A stretch of DNA of 64,000 nt from Dehalococcoidia bacterium. GTDB taxonomy: Bacteria > Chloroflexota > Dehalococcoidia > GIF9 > AB-539-J10. The translations under genes were made by a program, and so were the position numbers. The stretch is from assembly GCA_007129495.1 (NCBI GenBank), contig SKVJ01000039.1, positions 1-64,000 on the forward strand, given 5' to 3'. The notes below the pieces were generated by a model, which saw nothing but the letters and a program-made list of their open reading frames with translations, had not been told where the DNA came from and did not search any database. Below are positions 45,610-55,026 of the stretch, one piece after another. The first letter of the stretch is position 1, and every line of letters begins with the position of its first letter.

Positions 45610-46997
45610 GGTGCGGTCTCCAGCGCCAGCTTGCCCAGTCCCATCTGGACAGGCACCGGGTACTGGCCGGTGAAGCAGGCCGTACAAAGGCTGCTACACG
45701 GGCGTTGCAGTGCTTTCTGTAGTCCTTCAAGGCTGATGTAACCGAGAGAATCGGCCTGAACATGCTTCTGTATTTCGGCAACTGAGTAGCGGGCTGCGAT
45801 AAGCTCAGATTCGGTCGGAATGTCCACGCCAAGAAAGCAGGGGTGGATCAGCGGCGGGGCACAAATTCTGAGGTGAACCTCTCGTGCACCAGCGGCTCGC
45901 AGAAGAGCGACTACGTGTGGTGTGGTCGTGCCGCGAACGATGCTGTCATCCAGCACGACAAGTCGTTTACCCGCTATCGTGCCGGAAAGTGGATTGAACT
46001 TCAATTGTACGCCGAGGTCTCTCAGGCGCTGGTCGGGAGCAATGAACGTGCGGCCAATATAACGATTCTTGAGCAGCCCTTCACAGTACGGGATGCCGGA
46101 TGCATCAGCGAAACCGATAGCGGCGGGAATTGCGGAATCCGGAATGCCAAGTACGAGATCTGCGTCGACCGGGTATTCACGCCAGAGTTGCGCACCCATA
46201 TCCTGTCTACTGTCATAGACGAGCCTGTTCTCAAGCGTACTGTCGGGTCGTGCGAGATAGATGTATTCGAAGGCACAGAATGCATGGCGCTGCCCCTCTC
46301 CTATGTGCAGTCGCGTAACACCATCCGCGCCAAATGCGAGCAGCTCGCCAGGCTCAAGTTCACGTTCGAATCGTGCGCCGATATGGTCGAGGGCACATGA
46401 TTCGGAAGCCACAACCGGACTCAAACCGATGTATCCCAGGCACAGAGGGCGAACCCCGTTGGGATCACGCACGGCGATAAGCCTGTCTGTCGTGAGCAGG
46501 GTGAGGGAGTAGGCGCCTATGAGACGACGGGTTGCGGAAGCGACTCGCTCCACCCAATTATGACCGGGTGTCGAAAGGATGAGGTTTGCGATCACTTCGG
46601 AATCTGTCGTTGCACTGAACTTGAATCCCTTCTCAAGCAGTTCCTGACGAAGCTGGACGGCGTTCACAATGTTGCCGTTATGCGCCAGTGCGATCTTGCC
46701 TTCAGGACCTGATACCACTATCGGCTGAGCATTGACGCTGCTGTTCGTTCCAGTAGTTGAATAGCGGTTGTGACCAATTCCAGAGAAGCCACTCAGACGG
46801 GAGAGCGACTCTTCATCGAATACCTGTGAGACAAGCCCGATTGCTGCATGGCGCTTGAGGTCGCGTCCATTAGAGACCACAATACCGCTGCTCTCCTGGC
46901 CGCGGTGCTGTAGCGCGAATAACGCGAAGAATATCAGGCGGGCCACGTCTTCGGGTGGGGAAAAAGTGCCGAAGACAGCGCACTTGTCATGGATCAT
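45606..46997 (-). CDS. purF: Amidophosphoribosyltransferase
   Basis: PurF makes phosphoribosylamine from PRPP and glutamine, the first purine step. The 463-residue protein has a class II glutaminase with the nucleophile Cys in IHDKCAVFGTFS, HNGNIVNAVQLR, a PRPP-binding loop VVLDDSIVRGTTT and C-terminal cysteines (SLCTACFTG), in line with the iron-sulphur form known from Bacillus. Start ATG 46997 leaves a short propeptide (MIHDK) before the Cys. It follows carA by 13 bases and is coupled to pdxT. Confidence 0.95.
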   Translation of the reverse strand: MIHDKCAVFGTFSPPEDVARLIFFALFALQHRGQESSGIVVSNGRDLKRHAAIGLVSQVFDEESLSRLSGFSGIGHNRYSTTGTNSSVNAQPIVVSGPEGKIALAHNGNIVNAVQLRQELLEKGFKFSATTDSEVIANLILSTPGHNWVERVASATRRLIGAYSLTLLTTDRLIAVRDPNGVRPLCLGYIGLSPVVASESCALDHIGARFERELEPGELLAFGADGVTRLHIGEGQRHAFCAFEYIYLARPDSTLENRLVYDSRQDMGAQLWREYPVDADLVLGIPDSAIPAAIGFADASGIPYCEGLLKNRYIGRTFIAPDQRLRDLGVQLKFNPLSGTIAGKRLVVLDDSIVRGTTTPHVVALLRAAGAREVHLRICAPPLIHPCFLGVDIPTESELIAARYSVAEIQKHVQADSLGYISLEGLQKALQRPCSSLCTACFTGQYPVPVQMGLGKLALETAP

Positions 46998-47010
46998 GCT
47001 TGATACAACC

Positions 47011-48138
47011 TCAGTAGTCCCTGAGAGTGCTGTCAACTCGGTTGCGTCTAGTTGAGTTCTCGTTCATCAAGTCCACGAACTGATGAAAGAGGTATGTGCT
47101 GTCCAGGGGCCCCGGCGTACCTTCAGCATGATACTGGATGGAGATCAGGGGATACTCCTCATGAGTGATACCCTCGACAGTGCCATCGTTCAGGTTCACA
47201 TGGCTTATGGCGATGCCTTGAGGAAGGGTTTCACCAGCCACAGCGTAACCATGATTTTGAGTCGTGATATATACGCGTCCTGTGTGGACGTCACGCACTG
47301 GATGATTCCCGCCATGGTGGCCGAACTTCAGTTTGAAGGTCTGACCGCCCAGCGCGCGTGCGATAACCTGGTGGCCGAGGCAGACACCCATCAGAGGCAC
47401 ACGGCCCAGCAACTGGCGCATCACCTCCTCGAGGTCGGTCAAGTGGGCCGGATCTCCAGGTCCGGGTGACAGCAGGACACCATCGGGAGACAACTCGCGT
47501 ATGCGATCAAGGCCGGCAGAGACAGGCACAACCGTAACCCTGCAGCCAGCGGCTGTGAGGTGTCTGATGATACTTTGCTTCACACCGCAGTCAACCAGAA
47601 CTACGTGATACGCCTCGTCGGGCGTAGTGGCAGTGGCCACTCGCTCGCTGTCCGTACTCACTTCATGGGCCAGTGGCATCTGTCCGTATGCCAGCGTAGA
47701 GCGAAGTTCACGCAGGGCGTCTTCCGGCAGGAGATCAGATGTGAGGACACCCATCATGACGCCGGCGGCCCGGAGCTTACGTGTCAGAGCGCGTGTATCC
47801 AGACCTGCGATACCGGGGATGCCGTGTGTCGACAGATAGCTATCGAGTGTTTGGACGGACTGGAAATGGCTTGGTGTTGCACAGTGCTCGCGCACCACAA
47901 GGCCACGCGCCTGGACATGAGGCGACTCGTCATCGATCGGATTGATTCCGTAGTTGCCGACAAGTGGATATGTAAGCACCAGCAACTGGCCCCTGAACGA
48001 AGGGTCCGTCAGCATCTCCTGGTAGCCTGTCATGCTTGTGTCAAAAACTACCTCGCCGTACGTGGTAGTGTCAGCTCCAAATGACTCCCCCTCGTACGTA
48101 GTACCATCTTCGAGTATCAGGTAGGCTTTCTTAGTCAT
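47011..48138 (-). CDS. carA: Carbamoyl-phosphate synthase small (glutaminase) subunit
   Basis: CarA hydrolyses glutamine to feed CarB in making carbamoyl phosphate for arginine and pyrimidines. The 375-residue protein has LEDGTTYEGESFGA, DTSMTGYQEMLTDPSF, GIAGLDTRALTRKLR, the nucleophile elbow MGVCLGHQVIARALGG and SIQYHAEGTPGP at the His/Glu end, where the usual Pro is Ala. GGAGTGG precedes ATG 48138. carB is not in the window. The arginine operon 27 kb away is a consumer of its product. Confidence 0.95.
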   Translation of the reverse strand: MTKKAYLILEDGTTYEGESFGADTTTYGEVVFDTSMTGYQEMLTDPSFRGQLLVLTYPLVGNYGINPIDDESPHVQARGLVVREHCATPSHFQSVQTLDSYLSTHGIPGIAGLDTRALTRKLRAAGVMMGVLTSDLLPEDALRELRSTLAYGQMPLAHEVSTDSERVATATTPDEAYHVVLVDCGVKQSIIRHLTAAGCRVTVVPVSAGLDRIRELSPDGVLLSPGPGDPAHLTDLEEVMRQLLGRVPLMGVCLGHQVIARALGGQTFKLKFGHHGGNHPVRDVHTGRVYITTQNHGYAVAGETLPQGIAISHVNLNDGTVEGITHEEYPLISIQYHAEGTPGPLDSTYLFHQFVDLMNENSTRRNRVDSTLRDY

Positions 48139-48182
48139 ATCGTCCACTCCTGACGGGCGGTACGTATTCAACGGTCACCGGA

Positions 48183-49949
48183 TCAACCATGGAATCTGTT
48201 GGTGATCGGAAGGCGACGGTCGCGACCGAATGCCCGAGTCGTTATTTTGATTCCCGGCGGTGCCTGGCGTCTCTTGTACTCACTGTGATCGACGAGCTGT
48301 GCGGTGCGCTCAACGATGTCCGCGTCATGGCCAAGTGCGACTATCTGTGCCACGCTTCTATCGTCTTCCACGTACAGCTTGAGGATAGGATCCAGTACTT
48401 CATAGGGTGGAAGACTATCGCTGTCTTTTTGATTCGGTCGCAGCTCTGCCGACGGTGGCCGGCACATGACCCTAGGTGGGATGACACAATCCGGGCCCAG
48501 TGAGTTGCGATGGTGCGACAATTCGTATACAAGAGACTTGGGAACGTCCTTGAGTACGGCGAAACCTCCAGCCATGTCGCCATACAGTGTAGTGTACCCG
48601 GTGGCCATCTCACTCTTGTTACCAGTAGTTAAGACAAGCCAGCGGAACTTGTTTGAGAGAGACATCAGTATTGTTCCGCGTATACGCGCCTGAAGATTTT
48701 CCTCTGTCGAGTCTTCTTCCAGTCCTTCGAAAACCGGGCCGAGCATTTCTAGGAACGCAGTGTATGCAGGCTCCACGGGAATTGTGATTAGACGGATGTT
48801 GAGGTTATCAGCGACTGCTTGAGCGTTGTCGCTACTCTCGGAAGCTGTGAATCTGGATGGCAGGCAGACTGCGACAACATTCTCCGGTCCGAGCGCATCG
48901 CATGCGATGCAGGCCACAAGAGACGAATCGATACCACCAGACAGCCCTATGACGACCTGGTCGAATCCGTTCTTGCGCACGTAATCTGCAGTCCCGAGCA
49001 CCAGGGCGCGATATACCTCGTCGCACTTGTCGACAGGCTGAAACGTGCAGGGTTGCAGCGCAGGCTTCGCGTGGTCACCCACAGTGGCGGCGATGTCTAT
49101 CTCGGTGTTATCCGTCGTGCGGCCGCGCACCAACGTCTCAGTCTTGCGCCATCTCGGGTCGTGAAGGCGGGCACGAAACACGGATTCGATCTGCACGTCG
49201 GCAACGACCAGATCTTCCTTGAACGCTTCTCCCGCAGCCAGCACTGCTCCCTGTTCATCGACGATCATACTCTCGCCGTCAAATACCAATTCGTCCTGTC
49301 CGCCAACCAGATTACACATAGCGAACACGCAGACGTTATCTCTCGCCCTGGTTGCCAGCATCTGACGACGGCTGTCGCATTTTCCGCGATGATAGGGAGA
49401 TGCGCTCAGATTCACGATGATCTCCGCGCCATTCGCAGCCTGTACGCTGGCGGGTCCACCCTCGTACCAGATGTCTTCGCAGATAGTGACGCCGATGCCG
49501 ACTCCGCCAAGACGGAATACCGGACTGGCACGGCCTGCGCGGAAGTATCGGTTCTCATCAAAGACGCCGTAGTTGGGGAGGAAGACCTTATGGTAGATAC
49601 CACGGACGCCGCCATCGTAGAGAATCGCTGCCGCGTTGTATACATCGGAATCGCTGTCCACGAATCCTACTATCACGAGAGAATGGCGCGTGTGTTCAGC
49701 GATAAGGCGAAGGGAACACTGATTCTCGTTGATGAAGCGAGGGCGTAACAACAGGTCTTCAGGCGGATACCCGCTTATGGCCAACTCGGGGAACACAATT
49801 ACATCAGCACCTCTCGCCACCGCCTCATCAACAGATGAAATGATGCGCTCGGTGTTGCCAGCCAGGTCACCGACGGTACTGTTGATCTGCGCGAGTGCGA
49901 TACGAACAGACAGCGCTTGCTGTCGGTCGGGGTAGCTCATTCTCTGCAT
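48183..49949 (-). CDS. nadE: Glutamine-dependent NAD+ synthetase
   Basis: NadE amidates deamido-NAD. The 588-residue protein joins a nitrilase-type glutaminase (Glu in VFPELAISGYPPEDLL, Lys in YHKVFLPNYGVF, Cys in TICEDIWYEGG) to the synthetase domain with the P-loop VIGLSGGIDSSLVACIA and TTGNKSEMATGY. It is complete. ATG 49949 is chosen by homology; the ORF extends a little further. It heads the nadE-carA-purF-pdxT-nrpR group and diverges from glutamate dehydrogenase. Confidence 0.95.
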   Translation of the reverse strand: MQRMSYPDRQQALSVRIALAQINSTVGDLAGNTERIISSVDEAVARGADVIVFPELAISGYPPEDLLLRPRFINENQCSLRLIAEHTRHSLVIVGFVDSDSDVYNAAAILYDGGVRGIYHKVFLPNYGVFDENRYFRAGRASPVFRLGGVGIGVTICEDIWYEGGPASVQAANGAEIIVNLSASPYHRGKCDSRRQMLATRARDNVCVFAMCNLVGGQDELVFDGESMIVDEQGAVLAAGEAFKEDLVVADVQIESVFRARLHDPRWRKTETLVRGRTTDNTEIDIAATVGDHAKPALQPCTFQPVDKCDEVYRALVLGTADYVRKNGFDQVVIGLSGGIDSSLVACIACDALGPENVVAVCLPSRFTASESSDNAQAVADNLNIRLITIPVEPAYTAFLEMLGPVFEGLEEDSTEENLQARIRGTILMSLSNKFRWLVLTTGNKSEMATGYTTLYGDMAGGFAVLKDVPKSLVYELSHHRNSLGPDCVIPPRVMCRPPSAELRPNQKDSDSLPPYEVLDPILKLYVEDDRSVAQIVALGHDADIVERTAQLVDHSEYKRRQAPPGIKITTRAFGRDRRLPITNRFHG

Positions 49950-50439
49950 CAAGCTATTCTCGCTGTTAGCTCGTGGGTGTATCCTCACCGTATATTGTAG
50001 CAGGTTGTCGTCATTACGTGTGCTATGGCGTCAGCTGGCCATCGGTGATGCCGGAAAACCACGGATCTCGACGTCCGCTTGGGTACGTATTGCTGCGAAT
50101 TGTGGTCATTGCTATAGTGTGTGCTGGTTACTACAATTGTTCAACGACCCTTGGGTTTCTAATAAGAATGACACGGGTGGTTCCAGTTAAAGAACTTCGT
50201 TGTCACTCGATCTCGATAGTTGCCAGGATCCGGGCAACAGTCTTCGAAACGAGGTGTGAGTTATCCGCGCGCTGCGCTGGTCTGTTGAAGAATTGAGATC
50301 GGTTACGATACGAACTTAGAAATACTACTATGTTGATTCAGTCTTCATCTGTCGTGGTGTACTCCCCGCACCTAGTTTGAAGTGGGTGGGGATATGCCGA
50401 AGCGGCTATGTGCAGCACCAGTGAAAAGGAGCAGAGTAA
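49950..50439. other. Divergent leader between nadE and the dehydrogenase gene
   Basis: These 490 bases contain the two promoters. The plus-strand ORF at 49973-50296 is not protein-like. Inside are a 6-bp hairpin (GTTGCC/GGCAAC, 50219-50238) and an imperfect one around 50370-50394 (TCCCCGCACC with GGGTGGGGA). If the promoter at 50109-50137 is used, gdh has a leader of roughly 300 bases. I recognise no known riboswitch. Confidence 0.45.
50109..50137 (+). promoter_or_regulatory. Candidate promoter of glutamate dehydrogenase
   Basis: TTGCTA (50109-50114) and TACAAT (50132-50137) are separated by 17 bases. The expected start is near 50144, about 295 bases before the TTG start codon, implying a long leader. 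Confidence 0.45.
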
Positions 50440-51687
50440 TTGGAGAGTTCTAATCCGTTCGACATTGTGAAGCGGCAGATCGATAGGTGTGCTGAGATAA
50501 TGCAGCTTGAGCCAAGCGTGACTGCAATACTCAAGTCACCCGTGCGAGAATTGCACGTCTCGATGCCTGTCCGAATGGATGATGGCACTGTCAGAGTCTT
50601 CCAGGGATTCCGTGTCCAGTACAACGACGCAAGGGGAATAACAAAGGGCGGAATACGGTTTCATCCTGACGAAACTATCGATACCGTGCGTGCTCTTGCA
50701 GCATGGATGGTGTGGAAATGCGCTCTGGTGGATCTACCACTTGGTGGCGCCAAAGGTGGCGTGATATGCAATCCTAAGGAGATGTCCACAGGTGAACTGG
50801 AGAGGTTGAGTCGAGCCTATGTCAGAAGCGTATTCCAGTTCATCGGTCCGGAACGGGATGTTCCCGCTCCCGATGTCTACACAACGCCGCAGATCATGGC
50901 ATGGATGATGGATGAGTATTCCGTCATCGCGCAGAAGCCGCAATTTGGGGTAATTACCGGGAAGCCGTTGTCCATCGGAGGATCTCTTGGACGAGGCGAC
51001 GCTACTGCCCGTGGCGGGATGTACTGTATTCGGGAGGCTGCCAAAGTATTGGGTATCGATTTGAGCAAGGCTACCGTCGCGGTACACGGCTACGGAAATG
51101 CTGGCTACCACGCCGCACGCCTGTGCCGAGATCTGTTTGGCTCCAGGATCGTGGCGGTTTGTGACAGTAAGGGCGGCGCCTGTTGCGAGGTTGGAATCGA
51201 TCCCGAAGCTGCGCAGCACTGCAAGGCGTCTACCAGCACGGTATGCGACCTGCCCGAAACCGAGCCGATCTCAGCAGATGAGCTTCTCGAGATGGATGTT
51301 GACGTACTGATTCCTGCTGCCATCGAAGGTGTTATCACTGCCAGGAATGCCGGAAGAATAAAGGCCCGAATCGTTGCTGAACTGGCGAATGGCCCGACGA
51401 CGCCTGAGGCAGATGACATTCTGTTCCAGAATGGCGTGCATCTCATTCCGGACTTTCTTTGTAATGCCGGCGGCGTCACAGTGTCCTATTTCGAGATGGT
51501 GCAGAATTTCTACCAGTATCCATGGTCCGAAGCCGATGTGCATGAGCGTCTGGACAGGAAAATGACTGCTGCATACCACTCTGTGCTTAACACGAGTAGA
51601 GAATACGAGATCGATATGCGGCAAGCTGCATACATCAGGGCTGTGGAGCGTGTTGTGGAAGTGATGAAGCTTCGCGGATGGGCGTAA
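50440..51687 (+). CDS. gdhA: Glutamate dehydrogenase (Glu/Leu/Phe/Val family)
   Basis: The enzyme interconverts 2-oxoglutarate plus ammonia with glutamate. The 415-residue protein has ITKGGIRFHPDETIDTVRALA, the catalytic WKCALVDLPLGGAKGGV, APDVYTTPQIMAWMMDEYS and the Rossmann motif VAVHGYGNAGYHAARL. Length and motifs fit the hexameric type; specificity for glutamate over leucine is likely but not proved. It starts with TTG, 9 bases after AAGGAG. It is divergent from nadE and convergent with glnA, so both routes of ammonia assimilation are neighbours. Confidence 0.9.
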   Translation: MESSNPFDIVKRQIDRCAEIMQLEPSVTAILKSPVRELHVSMPVRMDDGTVRVFQGFRVQYNDARGITKGGIRFHPDETIDTVRALAAWMVWKCALVDLPLGGAKGGVICNPKEMSTGELERLSRAYVRSVFQFIGPERDVPAPDVYTTPQIMAWMMDEYSVIAQKPQFGVITGKPLSIGGSLGRGDATARGGMYCIREAAKVLGIDLSKATVAVHGYGNAGYHAARLCRDLFGSRIVAVCDSKGGACCEVGIDPEAAQHCKASTSTVCDLPETEPISADELLEMDVDVLIPAAIEGVITARNAGRIKARIVAELANGPTTPEADDILFQNGVHLIPDFLCNAGGVTVSYFEMVQNFYQYPWSEADVHERLDRKMTAAYHSVLNTSREYEIDMRQAAYIRAVERVVEVMKLRGWA

Positions 51688-51732
51688 GGCGCGGAGTCGC
51701 TTATTCACATATGTGCACGAGCCGGAAATGAG

Positions 51733-51752
51733 AGCTCGCATCGGTGCGGGCT
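51733..51752 (+). terminator. Terminator-like hairpin after gdhA
   Basis: AGCTCGCA and TGCGGGCT pair over 8 bp (one G-T) around the tight loop TCGG, 46 bases after the gdhA stop. Confidence 0.5.
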
Positions 51753-51766
51753 TGATCTTGATGATG

Positions 51767-51792
51767 AACAGGGGGCTAAGTGGCCCCCTGTT
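51767..51792. terminator. Bidirectional terminator between gdhA and glnA
   Basis: A perfect GC-rich 10-bp stem (AACAGGGGGC / GCCCCCTGTT) with a 6-base loop lies between the convergent stops of gdhA and glnA, 24 bases from the glnA stop. The sides are A/T-ended, so it can serve both strands. Confidence 0.75.
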
Positions 51793-51815
51793 TCCGGATT
51801 ACGTGTGGTTGGTGT

Positions 51816-53159
51816 CTAGAACACCGGCAAGTAGCGCTTGAGCTCGTACTCTGTGACCTGAGTGCGGTAGGCATCCCACTCGATTAGCTTGTTCTGAATG
51901 AATGCGTTGAATACGTGATCCCCAAGGGCTTTGCGGACTACTTCGCTTCCGGCGGTAAGTTGGGTCGCCTCGTAGAGAGTTGCCGGCAGGGAGCCGATGC
52001 CCCGTCGTTCTCTCTCCTCCGGGCCCATTACATAGACATTTTCCTCAACGGGCTCCGGGCACTCATAGCCCTTCTCTATACCTTCCAGCCCTGCGGCAAG
52101 CATGACAGAAAATGCGAGATATGGATTGCACGCAGGATCGGGAGAGCGGAGCTCGACTCGCGTCGCGTTCTCCTGCCCTGGCTTGTAACCTGGTACTCTG
52201 ATGAGGTCTGCCCTGTTTCGTCTCGCCCACGAGAGATAAACGGGCGCCTCATAACCGGGCACCAGGCGCTTGTATGAATTGACCAACTGGTTGGTGACCG
52301 CGGTGAATTCCGGGGCATGTTGGAGGAGGCCAGCAATGTACGAAAGGGCGGTTCCGGACAGGCTATACCGGCCTTCCGGATCAAAGAATGCGTTGTGACC
52401 ATCTTTGAATAGCGACTGGTGGGTATGCATCCCACTGCCGTTGATGCCGAACACCGGTTTGGGCATGAATGTCGCGTGTACACCATGGTCAAGTGCTATC
52501 TGTTTGACGACCAGCCGATATGTCATGACACTGTCAGCCATTGTGAGAGCGTCGGTGTAACGCATGTCGATCTCGTGCTGGCTAGGCGCAACTTCGTGGT
52601 GGGAATACTCGACACCTATGCCCATTTCCTCAAGTGTGAGAACAGTCTCTCTTCGCAAGTCGGTCGCCAGATCCAGTGGGGTCATATCGAAGTAGCCACC
52701 TTCGTCGAGCGGCTCGGTGCCATACTTGTCCTTGAAGTAGAAATACTCCAGTTCAGGTCCAACGTAGAATGTGAAGCCCAGGTCTGCCGCCCTTTGTAGG
52801 TTCCTCTTGAGCACATAACGTGGGTCGCCCTCGAAGGGCGTTCCCTCGGGTCGAATAACATCACAGAACATCCTCGCTACTGCGTGGTGACCTTTCGGTC
52901 TCCACGGCAATAACTGAAAAGTCTCCGGATCCGGCAGGGCCATCATGTCGCTCTCATCGATGCGGCAGAATCCCTCGATCGATGATCCGTCAAAACCCAT
53001 GCCCTCTTCAAGGGCTCCCTCAAGTTCTTCGACAGTGATAGCGAAACTCTTGAGGTATCCCAGGATATCAGTGAACCATAACCGGATGAACTTGACGTCG
53101 TGCTCTTTTGCCGTCTTCAGCACGTATTCCTTGGCTTCGTCCCTTGTTCTCTTGGCCAT
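51816..53159 (-). CDS. glnA: Glutamine synthetase, type I
   Basis: GlnA makes glutamine from glutamate, ammonia and ATP. The 447-residue protein has KFIRLWFTDILGYLKSFAI, GMGFDGSSIEGF, the metal/ATP site FMPKPVFGINGSGMHTHQSL and a C-terminus ending YELKRYLPVF. I see no NLYDLPPEE adenylylation site, which points to the GSI-alpha type regulated by feedback or protein partners. GGAGGAGAA sets ATG 53159. It is the hub of the surrounding glutamine-using genes and lies downstream of gatB. Confidence 0.96.
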   Translation of the reverse strand: MAKRTRDEAKEYVLKTAKEHDVKFIRLWFTDILGYLKSFAITVEELEGALEEGMGFDGSSIEGFCRIDESDMMALPDPETFQLLPWRPKGHHAVARMFCDVIRPEGTPFEGDPRYVLKRNLQRAADLGFTFYVGPELEYFYFKDKYGTEPLDEGGYFDMTPLDLATDLRRETVLTLEEMGIGVEYSHHEVAPSQHEIDMRYTDALTMADSVMTYRLVVKQIALDHGVHATFMPKPVFGINGSGMHTHQSLFKDGHNAFFDPEGRYSLSGTALSYIAGLLQHAPEFTAVTNQLVNSYKRLVPGYEAPVYLSWARRNRADLIRVPGYKPGQENATRVELRSPDPACNPYLAFSVMLAAGLEGIEKGYECPEPVEENVYVMGPEERERRGIGSLPATLYEATQLTAGSEVVRKALGDHVFNAFIQNKLIEWDAYRTQVTEYELKRYLPVF

Positions 53160-53287
53160 TTCTCCTCCTTTATCTGCTGCGCCGCTGTGACGGCTCAACG
53201 TTCGATAAGGAGAATTATCAGTGCAGAATGTTTCGGGTGTGTTTCGCTGGTGTTACCGGGCCGTGAATTGTGCGACGGGCTCAGAAA

Positions 53288-54733
53288 CTAGCCCCTGAGT
53301 TCTTCTATTAACATATTGCGCGTCATGGAGGGGTTCGCCCTGCCACGTGTGAGGCGCATTACCTGGCCTGTGAGGAATGTGAGCGACTGTGCTCTTCCAG
53401 CGCGGTAGTCCGCGACTGCTTTTGGGTTCTCGACAACTACCTGGCGAACTGCGTCCAGAATTGCATCCGAGCTGCTGATCTGTCCGAGATCCAATTCCTC
53501 GATAATGCCTGCCGGTGGTTTGCCGGTACGATACATCTCCTCAAGAACAACTTTGGCTGCAGGGCCTCCCAAATCTCCACTTTCAATGAGTCCAACCAAA
53601 GCAGCAAGTCCTTCCGGCTGGAGGGGGCAATCGCACACCTCCACCCCGTCAGCGTTGATGAGGCGACTGACGTCGCCAAGAAGCCAATTAGCAATTGTGC
53701 GCGCCTGACCGCCGGAAGTGCGTACAACACACTGTTCAAAGAAATCGGCCATGGCACGAGAGGACACCAGAGTCAGCGCATCATGTGGAGCGATATCGTA
53801 CGCTGACACGAAACGAGAACGGCGGACATCGGGAAGTTCGGGCATTCGATCCTCGACTTCAGTTATCCAGGACTGATCGAGCACCAGTGGAGGCAGGTCT
53901 GGCTCGGGGAAGTAGCGGTAGTCCTCGGCGAACTCCTTGGTCCGTTGCAGTACCGTGACGCCCTCCGCTTCCAGCCAGCCTCGAGTCTCCTGCCGCAGGC
54001 TTCCGCCGGTGCTCAGGAGATCCGCCTGGCGCTGCTGCTCGTACTTGAGGGCACGATACACGCTCCGGAAGCTATTCATATTCTTCACCTCGATCTTGGT
54101 GCCGAAGTCAGTCGACCCGATCGGGCGCAGGCTGATATTCGCATCGCAGCGAAAGCTGCCCTCCTCCATGTTGCCGGTGGAAACTCCAAGGTATCTCAAG
54201 AGGCCTCTCAGTCGCACCAGATACTCTCGGGCTTCCTCAGGCGACTGCAAATTGGGGTCACTGACGGTTTCCATGAGAGGGACACTGGACCGGTTGATAT
54301 CAACGAGGCTGTGGTCTTCCATATGAAACACTTTCGCAACATCTTCCTCAAGGTGCACGCGTGTAATTCCGACTCGCTTGGACTTGCCACCTACCTCGAT
54401 ATCGAGCCATCCGTTGCGTCCGATCGGGGCATCGTACTGTGAGATCTGATATCCCTTCATGAGGTCCGGGTAGAAATAGTTCTTGCGGTCGAAACGGGTG
54501 TGTAGTGGCAAATCGCAGTGCAATGCGAGCGCGGTGGTGATGACAAACTCGATGGCTTGCCGATTTGCGACAGGCAAAGTGCCCGGCATTCCCATGCAGA
54601 TCGGACATACCCGCGTATTAGGGGTGGAATCCTGGTAGTCCGCGCCACACCCGCAGAACATCTTCGTACGTGTGAGTAACTGCGCGTGGACTTCAAGTCC
54701 GATGACTGTTTCGTAAGAATCAAGATTAGCCAT
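53288..54733 (-). CDS. gatB: Aspartyl/glutamyl-tRNA amidotransferase subunit B
   Basis: GatB is the kinase/tRNA-binding subunit of GatCAB, which converts Glu-tRNA(Gln) or Asp-tRNA(Asn) using glutamine. The 481-residue protein has ETVIGLEVHAQLLTRTKMFCGC, CPICMGMPGTLP, the signature DLMKGYQISQYDAP, RVHLEEDVAKVFH and a YqeY-like tail domain. gatA and gatC are not in the window, so the complex is assembled from dispersed genes. It is next to glnA, on the same strand. Confidence 0.96.
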   Translation of the reverse strand: MANLDSYETVIGLEVHAQLLTRTKMFCGCGADYQDSTPNTRVCPICMGMPGTLPVANRQAIEFVITTALALHCDLPLHTRFDRKNYFYPDLMKGYQISQYDAPIGRNGWLDIEVGGKSKRVGITRVHLEEDVAKVFHMEDHSLVDINRSSVPLMETVSDPNLQSPEEAREYLVRLRGLLRYLGVSTGNMEEGSFRCDANISLRPIGSTDFGTKIEVKNMNSFRSVYRALKYEQQRQADLLSTGGSLRQETRGWLEAEGVTVLQRTKEFAEDYRYFPEPDLPPLVLDQSWITEVEDRMPELPDVRRSRFVSAYDIAPHDALTLVSSRAMADFFEQCVVRTSGGQARTIANWLLGDVSRLINADGVEVCDCPLQPEGLAALVGLIESGDLGGPAAKVVLEEMYRTGKPPAGIIEELDLGQISSSDAILDAVRQVVVENPKAVADYRAGRAQSLTFLTGQVMRLTRGRANPSMTRNMLIEELRG

Positions 54734-55026
54734 TCACTCCTCCGGAGACAAGGCGTGGAAAGCCTGCCACGGTGCACTCATAGTCTGTGTGAAAGCTATT
54801 CACCAGCGCCAACTGAATGTAGTATCGTCTCAAACCGTCGACCACAGATGATCTGCAGGCAACCTCATGCATTGAGCGGTTCCCAGCATCAGCGCTGACA
54901 CGGGTCTTAGGTCAAGAAACAATAATAACACACGTGCCACAACCTGTCGGCTGAGCCCTGATGGTGCGTAGAGGAATCGATTACAATGCTCCGCCAGCGC
55001 GGTTGATTCATCGGCAGTTGCCGATC

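Noticed and set aside
48819-49748. 309-residue plus-strand ORF opposite nadE
   Set aside because: Shadow of the glutaminase domain of NadE.
53160-53287. NrpR operator upstream of glnA
   Set aside because: No GGAA-N6-TTCC was found; the only related element, CCCGGTAACACC, is not a convincing palindrome.
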